64,000 bases of DNA. Origin: Bdellovibrionales bacterium (GTDB taxonomy: Bacteria > Bdellovibrionota > Bdellovibrionia > Bdellovibrionales > UBA1609). Both the position numbers and the translations under genes were made by a program. The DNA lies in assembly GCA_016716765.1 (NCBI GenBank), contig JADJVA010000025.1:124001-188000 (forward strand), in the 5' to 3' direction. Under the pieces are notes generated by a model, which saw nothing but the letters and a program-made list of their open reading frames with translations, was not told the DNA's origin and made no database searches. This document shows, piece after piece, positions 46,011-54,966 of the stretch (its first letter is position 1; each line of letters opens with the position of its first letter).

Positions 46011-46533
46011 GAGTGCCCCCCTTGCTGCGTGAAACTGCCACTACTCCTACCGCAATCAGAAGGAGTAGCACTCCAAGAATCTCAAATTCTAACAGATACT
46101 CCGAAAACAGTATTTGGGTCAGTTGTTTCATTTCTGATGAATAGCCTGAGGCTGCCGTCGAAGAAGAAATCGAGGGAACTTTCATCATCTCGGTAGAACG
46201 CTCCGCCGCCCCAAATATCAAACCCAAAATGGCTCCGGCGCTTGTGAGTTTTAAAAACCCAGAGAAAATTCCTCGCGAGAACGCCATCATTTCCCTTTTT
46301 AGATCAAATAGCATCAGGACCATCACAAAAAGGACCATCACTGCTCCGGCGTATACAATCAGTTGTACCCCAGCAATGAAATAGGCCTCCAAAAGATAAA
46401 AAATTCCAGAAATAGCTACCATCGCCATAACGAGAAACAAAGAGGAGTAGATCGGATTAACCACGACCACCATCAGAAATGCACTCAGCACAATGATCCC
46501 AGACAATATATAAAACAGTATGCTGTTCTCCAT
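45997..46533 (-). CDS. nuoJ: NADH-quinone oxidoreductase subunit J
   Basis: This five-helix membrane subunit of 178 residues contains the pi-bulge helix segment (GVQLIVYAGAVMVLFVFV-type, here VMVLFVMVLML). ATG at 46533 is chosen, three bases downstream of the nuoH stop; an in-frame GTG at 46545 would overlap nuoH. It overlaps nuoK by 14 bases. Confidence 0.94.
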   Translation of the reverse strand: MENSILFYILSGIIVLSAFLMVVVVNPIYSSLFLVMAMVAISGIFYLLEAYFIAGVQLIVYAGAVMVLFVMVLMLFDLKREMMAFSRGIFSGFLKLTSAGAILGLIFGAAERSTEMMKVPSISSSTAASGYSSEMKQLTQILFSEYLLEFEILGVLLLLIAVGVVAVSRSKGGTHART

Positions 46534-46535
46534 AT

Positions 46536-47696
46536 TTACACCCACTTCGTTCGCAAAATTAATACGACCACAGCCGTCAGAATCGTATTAGCCAAAGCCC
46601 ACGGAAGCATTGTCTTCCATCCTAAATCCATCAATTGATCGTATCTAAATCTCGGCAATGACCATCGAACCCAAATGAAAACCCAAAGAAAAAACAAAAC
46701 TTTAATAAGAAATACCACATGAAGAATAAGGGCCGTTAACAGACTAGATAAAGTCACCGAAGACCCAAATCCAATCAGCACATCTTGAATCTGCTTCGGC
46801 TCTACCAAGGGAATATTATAACCACCTAAAAAAAATGTCACCATGATCGCTGACGCAACCAACATGTGCCCATATTCACCAATATAAAACATGAGCATCT
46901 TCAGCCCCCCATACTCAGTATGGTATCCGGCAACTAACTCAGATTCCGCTTCGGGAAGGTCAAAGGGCAGTCGGTTCGTTTCAGCAAACATGGCTGCAAA
47001 AAAAATGAGAGCTCCCAATGGTTGAAAAAATATTCCCCAATTGGGCAGATAGGAAAAAACAATGGGCTCTCCAAACGCAGAAAAGGTCAAAGGCCCCTGC
47101 TGAGCGAGAACCATTTCAGAAAAGGAAAAGGTATTGTATATTAAAAGGCTTCCCACAAGGGACAACCCAAGCGCCAATTCATAACTAATCATCTGAGCCG
47201 TGGCACGAAGGGCTCCAAAGAGAGAATATTTGCTGTTTGAGCTCCAACCCGCCAAAAGCAATGAGTAACTGCCCAGCGAAGAAATCCCAAGTACAAAAAC
47301 AATACCTATTCCAATTTCAAAGCCCTGAAATAAAAATGTATAAGGTCCCCATGTCTTGCCAAAATACTCAAATGCTTCAATTTGAAAAGGTGTTGAAAGA
47401 GGTATCGCACTGAAGGCCAGAGCCCCAGGGATCAATGCCAATATGGGAGCAGCGTAAAACAACCAGGGACTGGTTTTGTCTGGAACGAATTCTTCCTTAA
47501 AGAGAAACTTCACAGCGTCAGCAAGGAGCTGTGTCAATCCCAAAGGTCCCACTCGATTTGGTCCAAATCGATTTTGGATAAAGGCGGAGCCACGCCGCTC
47601 TATCCACACCAACACAGGCACAAGTTGAACCATCATAAGAAAGATAAAAAGTATTTTGATAATATTAATAGAGATCTCAAATACATCGTGACCCAT
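46536..47696 (-). CDS. nuoH: NADH-quinone oxidoreductase subunit H
   Basis: This is the eight-helix subunit that forms the quinone chamber with the Q-module. Residues of note in the 386-residue product are VWIERRGSAFIQNRFGPNRVG, ALIPGALAFSAIPL and the acidic FAETNRLPFDLPEAESELVAG loop. ATG at 47696 is favoured, two bases after the nuoA stop; an in-frame GTG at 47708 would overlap nuoA. In most genomes nuoBCDEFG sit between nuoA and nuoH; here they are missing from the cluster. Confidence 0.95.
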   Translation of the reverse strand: MGHDVFEISINIIKILFIFLMMVQLVPVLVWIERRGSAFIQNRFGPNRVGPLGLTQLLADAVKFLFKEEFVPDKTSPWLFYAAPILALIPGALAFSAIPLSTPFQIEAFEYFGKTWGPYTFLFQGFEIGIGIVFVLGISSLGSYSLLLAGWSSNSKYSLFGALRATAQMISYELALGLSLVGSLLIYNTFSFSEMVLAQQGPLTFSAFGEPIVFSYLPNWGIFFQPLGALIFFAAMFAETNRLPFDLPEAESELVAGYHTEYGGLKMLMFYIGEYGHMLVASAIMVTFFLGGYNIPLVEPKQIQDVLIGFGSSVTLSSLLTALILHVVFLIKVLFFLWVFIWVRWSLPRFRYDQLMDLGWKTMLPWALANTILTAVVVLILRTKWV

Positions 47697-47698
47697 AC

Positions 47699-48070
47699 TT
47701 ATTCCCACTCCAAAGCCTTAGATCTAATCTCCCAAGCCAGTCCGAAAATGAAAATGGCCAAAAATATGGCCATCGCGATAAAAATGTAAATCCCATGTCC
47801 AGAGGAAATGAAATCACCATAAGCTACGGCCCACGGATACATAAAAATAATCTCAATATCGAATAAAATGAACAAAATCGCAGTAAGATAATATTTGACT
47901 GGAATTTTTGTGTCTTCCCTTATATCCCCTTCTAAACCACACTCGTAAGGTCGCTTCTTCATCGCAGATTGAATGGAACGCGGTCCGAGAAGAGAGGAGA
48001 CCATGACTAGGGCAGCACCAAAAAGCGCAACAAAAACACCTAAAAATAAAACCGAAACCAAAGGTGACAT
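47699..48070 (-). CDS. nuoA: NADH-quinone oxidoreductase subunit A
   Basis: This three-helix subunit of 123 residues heads the operon. It shows the signature KRPYECGLEGDIREDTKIPVKYYLTAILFILFDIEIIF. The roughly 200 bases upstream, shared with divergent mfd, must carry its promoter; TATATA-like sequences are present, but I could not choose a clear pair. It is followed two bases later by nuoH. Confidence 0.95.
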   Translation of the reverse strand: MSPLVSVLFLGVFVALFGAALVMVSSLLGPRSIQSAMKKRPYECGLEGDIREDTKIPVKYYLTAILFILFDIEIIFMYPWAVAYGDFISSGHGIYIFIAMAIFLAIFIFGLAWEIRSKALEWE

Positions 48071-48275
48071 TTAATTTCTCCGAGTCAATGAAGTGACAAA
48101 AGAGGATGTGTCTTTATATATACAGACTGCGCCAAAAGAGTCCAAGAAAATTGAATGGAATCAAGAAGATATCGTTTGTGGGAAAAATCCTCAAAACCCA
48201 TTGCGCAAGAGATGATGGAGCATGGCGCAATAGTGGAGCATAGCCTCAGAGATCCCTCAGATCACGGAAGGAAAT

Positions 48276-51200
48276 ATGGATATTAAAGGAACTGCAAAGG
48301 ACTCAATGCTCACCAATTCGAGCTCCTTAGATCTAAAACTCACAAAGCTAATTTCTGACCGACTTTTGAGGTTACCAGACAACAAAGTAAGGGTGATCGG
48401 AACTTCTTCCTACTCGCTCGCGTCTGCTCTCGCAACAAGTGATATTCCTTGGGACGAGCGAAGAGCTCGCCTCCTGCTCGTCCCCTCAGACAGCGAGCTT
48501 CGGCCGCTCACAGAATGCCTTAATTTCTTTGACCCGAACCGTAAGATCATGGAACTGCCCAGTTTTGATGTGAACCCCTATTCTGGCCTGTATCCCAATC
48601 CACGACTTGCTGCGGCTAGAGTGCGATGGCTTTTTGAAGCCCAAAATGCAAAACCTGGACAAGTCTTCATTGCTTCTATGGCTGGCCTCCTGCAAAAGAC
48701 GCTTCCTTTCTCTCTCCTTGCTCGGACAAGCCTCAGAGTTTCTAGGGGTCAGACCTTGGATAGCAACTTTTTCAAAATATTGGAAGGCTTCGGATACCAT
48801 GCGTGCAGCATTGTTGATGAGGTTGGTGGCTATTCCAGGCGCGGGGGGATCGTAGATCTCTTTTCCCCTTCATCTGATCAGCCCTTTCGCCTTGAATTGT
48901 TTGGCGATGACATTGAATCAATCCGGAATTTTGACCCGGAATCCCAAAGAAGTCAGAGCGATGAGATCAGCGAAATTGTTATTTTACCCCCTCACGAAAT
49001 CATTTATTCAGAGGATGATCTGCAGCAGACAATCAGTCGTTTCCGAAATATGACGGATGGACGCAAGGTTGATTCAGCCGATCTTGATGCCATCTTGTAT
49101 TCGCTCAGCCAACAGCAGTATTTTCCCGGAATTGAGTTTCTCCTCTCTCAATTTTACCCTCTTGCCGAGACTCCCCTTGATCATTTTTGCTCTCCCCTTA
49201 CAATTATCTCGCTTGACCCGCTGGAGATTGCTCGGTCCCAAGATATGTATTGGGAATCATTAAAAGCCGGATTTGAAAACTCCCCTGACATGGCATTGCG
49301 TCCAACTCCTGAAGATCTCTACTCGAAATTGGAAACCTTGAACTGGCCCGAGGCCAGATTTGAGATTGAATTCTCTCGTATCAACTTTGAAAATGACGAT
49401 CAAAATCATCCTCAAAGCAATTTAGGCCAAGATATTATCGAATACCCTGCTCCAGACATGGTTGAGTTTCGACAGCAGGCCGTTGCGCTGATGAGCAAGC
49501 CCAATGAGCAGGCCTCATACGTCAAAGATAAAATGTCCCATTTAAGAGATGAGGGTTTTGCCATTTTCATCTGTACCCATTCTCATTCAAATGCAAGTCG
49601 ACTGAAAGTTTTTCTCGAAAAGTGCAGTTTTGAATCTCATATCATTGAAGAACGCAAGGCCTCTTGGGATGATCTTCGTTCAGACCAGAATCAAAACCGA
49701 CGCCTGATTCATCTTCTTGTAGGGCCTTGTCCTAAGACGACTAAATCCAATCCGGACAAACTGATTTTTTTGAAAGACTCTGATTTTTGGGGATCAAAAC
49801 TTGGAAAAAGAGAATATAAAAAGGAAGGTACTCTCACTCAACGGGCCAATGCCATCACGTTTGGAGACATGAAGCCAGGCGACTTCATTGTTCACAAGCT
49901 CCATGGAGTTGGAATTTACGAGGGTTTAAAAACGATGCCCATCCAGGGAGTTCCGACCGAGATGATTCACCTGCGGTATAAGGACAAAGATAGTCTCTAT
50001 TTGCCTATCTATCGCATTGGGCAGATTCAAAAGTATTCGGGTCCCACCAATCCTCTTTTTATCGATAAATTGGGAGGGACTGGCTGGGAAAAAACCAAAA
50101 CAAAAGTCCGACACCACTTGCGTGATATTGCTCTTGAACTTCTGCAGCTGTACGCAAAGCGCGCACAAATTAAGCGGCCTCCTTTTGCCTCTCCTGACAA
50201 TGATTATTTTGCTTTTCAGAATGCATTTCCTTATGAGGAAACGGATGATCAATTAACCGCTATTCGTGAAATCGAGGGGGATCTTTGTAAGGATCAACCC
50301 ATGGACCGGCTGATTTGTGGCGATGTGGGATTTGGAAAGACCGAGTTAGCAATGAGGGCCGCATTTTTAGCTGTATCCAGTCACAAACAAGTTGCCATCG
50401 TTGCTCCAACGACAGTTCTAACTTTTCAGCACACTCAAACTTTTCGAAGTCGATTTAAAAATTGGCCCATCAATATCAAACCTCTAAATCGCTTTGTTTC
50501 TAACAAAGAAACCAAGGAAACATTGACTGATTTGGCATCAGGTAAAATCGATATCATCATCGGCACTCATCGGCTGCTAAGTAAGGATGTCAAATTTCGA
50601 GAACTCGGCCTAATCATTTTGGATGAGGAACAAAAATTTGGGGTTAGGCACAAAGAGGCACTCCGCAAAATGAGGGCAAGTGTCGATACATTGGCCCTCT
50701 CAGCCACTCCAATTCCTCGCACTTTGAATATGAGCCTCATGGGAATACGGGACCTGAGCTTGCTCAGCACCCCGCCGCTTGATAGATTGCCGACGCGTAC
50801 ATTTGTCTGCAAGTTTGACAAAGAAACCATTCGCAAGGCAATTCTGGCCGAAGTCAGTCGTGGCGGACAAATATTCTTTATTCACAATCGGATCCAAAGC
50901 ATCTACGGACTATCCGACGAACTTCGACAAATTGTACCCGAGGTCCGTATGGCCGTTGCACATGGCCAGATGGACGAAGACAATTTGGAGAAGACCATGG
51001 TTCGCTTTTTTAATCACGAAATTGACATGCTCCTTTGCACGACGATCATTGAATCCGGAATGGATATTCCACGTGCAAACACAATGTTTATTGATCGAGC
51101 GGATCAATTTGGATTGAGTCAGCTTTACCAATTGCGGGGAAGAGTGGGACGAAGCAAAGAGCGGGCCTATTGCTACCTCCTCATACCACCTCATCGACGA

Positions 51201-51872
51201 CTTGATCCCGAGGCACTGGAAAGATTACGTGTGCTCCAAGAGAACACCTCCCTCGGAAGTGGAATAAAAATCGCCCACTACGACCTTGAGCTTCGCGGTG
51301 CTGGTGATTTATTAGGGGAGGACCAGTCCGGACACATTAATGCTGTCGGTTACGAATTCTATATGGAACTCATGGAAGATGCCATCAGAGCTGCCAAAGG
51401 AGAACCCGAAAAGGCAAATGAAATTGATCCTGAAATAAATCTGAGAATTCCTGCCTTTATTCCTGATAAGTACATACCGGACATACGGGTTCGCCTCTAT
51501 TACTACAAAGCCCTGACAGAAATTTCCAGCCCCGAGGATCTGGAACGACTGGAAGATGAACTTCGCGATCAGTTTGGAAAGCCACCGGATGAAGTCCTCA
51601 ATTTGCTAGGAGTCATGCTGATTCGCAAAATGTGTTGTGATTTGGGAATTCGCGATATTTCGGCTGGGCCAAAACGACTTTCTTTGGCATTTACGGACAA
51701 TACACCCTTGCCTGTGGTCCGAGTTATAGAGCTCACTACGAGAGAAAATAAGAAGTTCAGTCTTACACCAGATAGCCGATTGGTTATCAGAATGAATAAT
51801 ATTTCCTGGCCTGCGATTTGCGATGAGCTCAATTTACTTAGCGGGATGTGTCCGAAAGATACTGTTCATTGA
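48276..51872 (+). CDS. mfd: Transcription-repair coupling factor Mfd
   Basis: Mfd is a DNA translocase that removes RNA polymerase stalled at lesions and recruits UvrAB. The 1198-residue protein has the UvrB-like N-terminal domains, the RNA-polymerase-interacting domain (PGDFIVHKLHGVGIYEGL), Walker A GDVGFGKTE at 682-690, the DEEQ box at 783-786, motif VI region LRGRVGRSKERAYCYLL, and the C-terminal TRCF domain. Length fits the family. GGAAGGAA precedes the ATG. It is divergent from the nuo operon. Confidence 0.97.
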   Translation: MDIKGTAKDSMLTNSSSLDLKLTKLISDRLLRLPDNKVRVIGTSSYSLASALATSDIPWDERRARLLLVPSDSELRPLTECLNFFDPNRKIMELPSFDVNPYSGLYPNPRLAAARVRWLFEAQNAKPGQVFIASMAGLLQKTLPFSLLARTSLRVSRGQTLDSNFFKILEGFGYHACSIVDEVGGYSRRGGIVDLFSPSSDQPFRLELFGDDIESIRNFDPESQRSQSDEISEIVILPPHEIIYSEDDLQQTISRFRNMTDGRKVDSADLDAILYSLSQQQYFPGIEFLLSQFYPLAETPLDHFCSPLTIISLDPLEIARSQDMYWESLKAGFENSPDMALRPTPEDLYSKLETLNWPEARFEIEFSRINFENDDQNHPQSNLGQDIIEYPAPDMVEFRQQAVALMSKPNEQASYVKDKMSHLRDEGFAIFICTHSHSNASRLKVFLEKCSFESHIIEERKASWDDLRSDQNQNRRLIHLLVGPCPKTTKSNPDKLIFLKDSDFWGSKLGKREYKKEGTLTQRANAITFGDMKPGDFIVHKLHGVGIYEGLKTMPIQGVPTEMIHLRYKDKDSLYLPIYRIGQIQKYSGPTNPLFIDKLGGTGWEKTKTKVRHHLRDIALELLQLYAKRAQIKRPPFASPDNDYFAFQNAFPYEETDDQLTAIREIEGDLCKDQPMDRLICGDVGFGKTELAMRAAFLAVSSHKQVAIVAPTTVLTFQHTQTFRSRFKNWPINIKPLNRFVSNKETKETLTDLASGKIDIIIGTHRLLSKDVKFRELGLIILDEEQKFGVRHKEALRKMRASVDTLALSATPIPRTLNMSLMGIRDLSLLSTPPLDRLPTRTFVCKFDKETIRKAILAEVSRGGQIFFIHNRIQSIYGLSDELRQIVPEVRMAVAHGQMDEDNLEKTMVRFFNHEIDMLLCTTIIESGMDIPRANTMFIDRADQFGLSQLYQLRGRVGRSKERAYCYLLIPPHRRLDPEALERLRVLQENTSLGSGIKIAHYDLELRGAGDLLGEDQSGHINAVGYEFYMELMEDAIRAAKGEPEKANEIDPEINLRIPAFIPDKYIPDIRVRLYYYKALTEISSPEDLERLEDELRDQFGKPPDEVLNLLGVMLIRKMCCDLGIRDISAGPKRLSLAFTDNTPLPVVRVIELTTRENKKFSLTPDSRLVIRMNNISWPAICDELNLLSGMCPKDTVH

Positions 51873-51886
51873 GTTGGCCATTCTTT

Positions 51887-52726
51887 TCAGTATTCCGCTC
51901 GAATACCAGCTGTGGGGAAGAAATCCGTTTCGAAGTCTGGATCCTTAGTTGCAGATGACGAAAGAAATTTTCGGCCCTCTAAAAAGAGAAAGGTATTTTC
52001 AACTCCCGATTCCAAATAGAAATCAAGGGCTGTATGAGGATCACACCAATTCAATTGAAAAAGAACTCCAAGCCCTGCATAGAAAGCAGTCTGAGTAAAT
52101 CCATTGAAGGAGCTACTTGCCACTGATTCCGAATAGTGAATCGTATAGAGACCACCGGTAAGATAAGGGACAAGGTAGGGCTCAGAAGACAGGCCATCAA
52201 TGGCGAAAACACCGCCCAATCGAATGGGGTAGATTTTAAGAGTCGAAGGCAGTTCCTCGACGTCGGACTCGTTTTGATAGGCTCCTAGGCCGAGTTCTAC
52301 CCCCAGTGATCCAAAATGAAAATTTCGCTTCCAAGAGAAAGTCATTTCAATGAGCGGCAAGTCGTCGCTTGAATAGATTGTGTCAAAGTTCTCCGAATAA
52401 AAATTTGGCTCATAATAAATTGGAGTGAATTGACTATAGGAAAGGCTAAATGTCTTCCCCCAGTCTCTTCGTCGCTCTAGATAGGGACGCAGCACAGCGC
52501 CTTCGCCTCGAGTAGAAGCAATAAACTGATTCTGAGGCTCAACAACAATGAATCCGTCTTTCAGATTTTCTGCTGAATCCGGACGACGATTCTTGCCGAC
52601 TCGAGACGATCTCGAAGAGCCAGAACCGAGAGGGCTTTGGTCCAAACCCATCGCTTTATCGTCAAATTCTATCAAAAGAACGCCGAGAAGTACTGCAATA
52701 AGAACAATGCGAATTGGTTGATCCAT
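51887..52726 (-). CDS. Secreted beta-barrel-like protein of unknown function
   Basis: The predicted signal peptide (MDQPIRIVLIAVLLGVLLI) is followed by a Ser/Arg-rich linker (GSGSSRSSRVGKNRR), then a domain of alternating aromatic and polar residues (FSLSYSQFTPIYY, GSLGVELGLGAY, TAFYAGLGVLFQLNW) typical of small outer-membrane barrels; it ends RAEY, with a terminal aromatic. The 279-residue form from ATG 52726 is chosen for the GGAG five bases upstream. It converges on mfd with 14 bases between stops, and its start overlaps that of the divergent glycosidase gene. No family recognised. Confidence 0.65.
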   Translation of the reverse strand: MDQPIRIVLIAVLLGVLLIEFDDKAMGLDQSPLGSGSSRSSRVGKNRRPDSAENLKDGFIVVEPQNQFIASTRGEGAVLRPYLERRRDWGKTFSLSYSQFTPIYYEPNFYSENFDTIYSSDDLPLIEMTFSWKRNFHFGSLGVELGLGAYQNESDVEELPSTLKIYPIRLGGVFAIDGLSSEPYLVPYLTGGLYTIHYSESVASSSFNGFTQTAFYAGLGVLFQLNWCDPHTALDFYLESGVENTFLFLEGRKFLSSSATKDPDFETDFFPTAGIRAEY

Positions 52727-54542
52727 GCACTCCATCGTTAGAATCATATCCGAAAAGACCCTCTTTCTCCTTGGACAAATCTACCGAAGGTGCTCTGCGT
52801 GTACAATCACATCTTTGGTCCTGCTTATGCCCACGCCAAATGCCACAAGCTATGCCCAGATAATACCCCTTCCTAAGGACCAAGAGACAGAAATCGAAGT
52901 ACAGGACAAATTGGCTTCTATGACGGTTAGGGACAAGGTGGGCCAACTCTTTGTGCTTGGTTTCAGGGAAACTGAAATGGATCATTCACTTCAAAAACGA
53001 TTTGATCGCCTTCGACCTGGTGGAGTCATTGTCTTTGGTAGAAATATCAAGTCCGCAACTCAGATTTCGATTCTAAACAGAAATTTGCAAAAGGTATCTC
53101 AAAAGCACCTGGAGCTCCCCCTATTTATCATGGTGGATCAGGAAGGGGGAAACGTTGCTAGAATCAAAATCAATCCTTCCGCTCCAAGCGCCTTGGCTTT
53201 AGGAATGTCTCAAAACACCAAATTGATTCGAGAGGTTGGAGAACTCACGGGAAAACTTCTTTCACTTTTGGGTTTCAATATGAATCTGGCGCCCGTTCTT
53301 GATCTTTCTAATCCATTCAAAAAATCATTTATTGGCAATCGATCCTTCGGAGAGAATCCACACAAAATTAAATTCATGGGTGAAGCATTCTCTACGGGAC
53401 TCATGTCTTCAGGTGTAATCCCTACTGCCAAACACTTTCCTGGCCATGGAAATATTGTTTCCGATAGCCATAAGTTGCTTCCCGTCAAACATGACACTCT
53501 AGAGGAACTCGAAAAATCCTCTCTGATTCCATTCAAATGGTTCGGCAATTTTCAATATCCTAGCGCCATTATGGTCGCTCATGTCGCATTTCCCAAGATT
53601 GATCCATCGGGCCTTCCTGCCACATTTTCAAAGGTACTTCTTCATGATCTCTTAAGAACCACCCTCAAATATCCTGGTTTGATTATCACCGATGATGTAG
53701 AGATGGTTGGTGCCGGTATCGGAGGAAATGTTGGGGAACGAGCTGTTCGTGCCTTAGAAGCAGGATGCGATCTTGTGATGGTAGCTTGGACCGCCGCTAA
53801 GCAGGAAGCCGCATTCAAGGCTGTTTTTCAAGCGGTTGAATCAGGTCGTCTCTCTGTTCCACAACTTGACGAGAAAATTAAGCGAATCCTTACCTTCAAG
53901 GTTGCAGTTAGGTCGTATCTTCCTAAAGAGAGAACACGCGAGCTCCCACTTTCTCAAAACTTGGCTTCGGTGATTTTTGACCTAAAGAAACTTTCCGAAG
54001 AAATCGCGAGAGAAAACTTCAATGAAAGTCTCCGCAACTCTCCTCAAATAATTGGTTCGGCCGTCGAAATTCAGAAAGCGATCATCTTCACCGCCGATGC
54101 CAAATTCTATTATAAATTTCGAGAAGCCTGGGGGGGGGGTGCGTCCATTAAACTCATGTCTCCACGCCAAGATCCCAGAATATCGGAGATCCTGAAAAAT
54201 CATCCTCAGACGCTGGGCATATTCTATGTCACCGGAATTGGAAGCGCGCGAATACTAAATAACCTGAATTCATCAACAAAAGCGCGCCTTGTCGTAATCA
54301 ACACAACGCACCCAGGAAATATTTCAAACAGCAGTGATTACCAAGGCGTCATCAACATCAACGCTCCGAATTTCAATGCGGGCACTTGGCTAGCAGAATC
54401 TCTAAAAAACCCTGATACAAATATTGAGGCTCACAGAGAGCCCTCAACTAAAGACCTGGAATCCAGACAGAATCCACTCAAATCCACTCAAATCAAATCA
54501 AACCCCAATCAATTGAAATACAACTATTTGCCTTCCAACTGA
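52725..54542 (+). CDS. nagZ: Glycoside hydrolase family 3 (NagZ/beta-N-acetylglucosaminidase-like)
   Basis: The family removes terminal beta-GlcNAc, as NagZ does in peptidoglycan recycling. The 605-residue product has VGQLFVLGFRE, the substrate-binding KHFPGHGNIVSDSH loop and the nucleophile Asp in GLIITDDVEMVGAG, then a long C-terminal alpha/beta domain absent in minimal NagZ (about 340 residues). The N-terminus (about 45 residues) could be a signal peptide, pointing to a periplasmic enzyme; the start at 52725 lacks a ribosome site, and an internal ATG (LLMPTP) may be the true one. The tail overlaps the end of atpC by 19 bases. Confidence 0.85.
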   Translation: MHSIVRIISEKTLFLLGQIYRRCSACTITSLVLLMPTPNATSYAQIIPLPKDQETEIEVQDKLASMTVRDKVGQLFVLGFRETEMDHSLQKRFDRLRPGGVIVFGRNIKSATQISILNRNLQKVSQKHLELPLFIMVDQEGGNVARIKINPSAPSALALGMSQNTKLIREVGELTGKLLSLLGFNMNLAPVLDLSNPFKKSFIGNRSFGENPHKIKFMGEAFSTGLMSSGVIPTAKHFPGHGNIVSDSHKLLPVKHDTLEELEKSSLIPFKWFGNFQYPSAIMVAHVAFPKIDPSGLPATFSKVLLHDLLRTTLKYPGLIITDDVEMVGAGIGGNVGERAVRALEAGCDLVMVAWTAAKQEAAFKAVFQAVESGRLSVPQLDEKIKRILTFKVAVRSYLPKERTRELPLSQNLASVIFDLKKLSEEIARENFNESLRNSPQIIGSAVEIQKAIIFTADAKFYYKFREAWGGGASIKLMSPRQDPRISEILKNHPQTLGIFYVTGIGSARILNNLNSSTKARLVVINTTHPGNISNSSDYQGVININAPNFNAGTWLAESLKNPDTNIEAHREPSTKDLESRQNPLKSTQIKSNPNQLKYNYLPSN

Positions 54543-54928
54543 AGGCGGGTTCGCGCTCGTTTGATTTTTCGTTGAAATTTAATGATCTCATTTTCTGTGA
54601 GATTACCTGATTTTATTTTGCTTTCTGATGCCTTCAGACTGAGGCGCACTCGATCAAAATCAACTTCCTCTTGAGTTTCGGCCGTCTCAGCCAAAATATT
54701 AATTCCCTGAGGATTCACTTCACAATATCCCCAACTGATTGCCGCAGATTCAAATTTCTTAGAATCCTTGAGACGATACCGAAGAAGTCCAATCCCTAAT
54801 GTAGACATGAGCGGTGCATGCCCAGGAAGTATATTCAACTCACCTCTAAAGGCAGGGACGATAAGTTCTTCAATCTCGACATCTGTGAGTAACTTCTTCT
54901 CCGGAGTTACCAGAGTGAGAGTAAACAT
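54524..54928 (-). CDS. atpC: ATP synthase F1 epsilon subunit
   Basis: Epsilon is the rotor-stalk regulator that can inhibit hydrolysis. The 134-residue protein has the N-terminal beta-sandwich (TLTLVTPEKKLL, FRGELNILPGHAPLM) and a helical C-terminal hairpin. ATG at 54928 has GGAGG eight bases upstream and is preferred to an in-frame start at 54943. It is the last gene of the cluster. Confidence 0.95.
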   Translation of the reverse strand: MFTLTLVTPEKKLLTDVEIEELIVPAFRGELNILPGHAPLMSTLGIGLLRYRLKDSKKFESAAISWGYCEVNPQGINILAETAETQEEVDFDRVRLSLKASESKIKSGNLTENEIIKFQRKIKRARTRLQLEGK

Positions 54929-54966
54929 ATGAGGTTCCTCCAAAACAATCTCCGCCCTTCTCTAGA

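Noticed and set aside
22939..51075. Other CACGTG cores (22939, 43008, 51070) as further parS sites
   Set aside because: The flanks do not match the GTTCC/GGAAC arms, and they lie inside coding sequence far from parAB.
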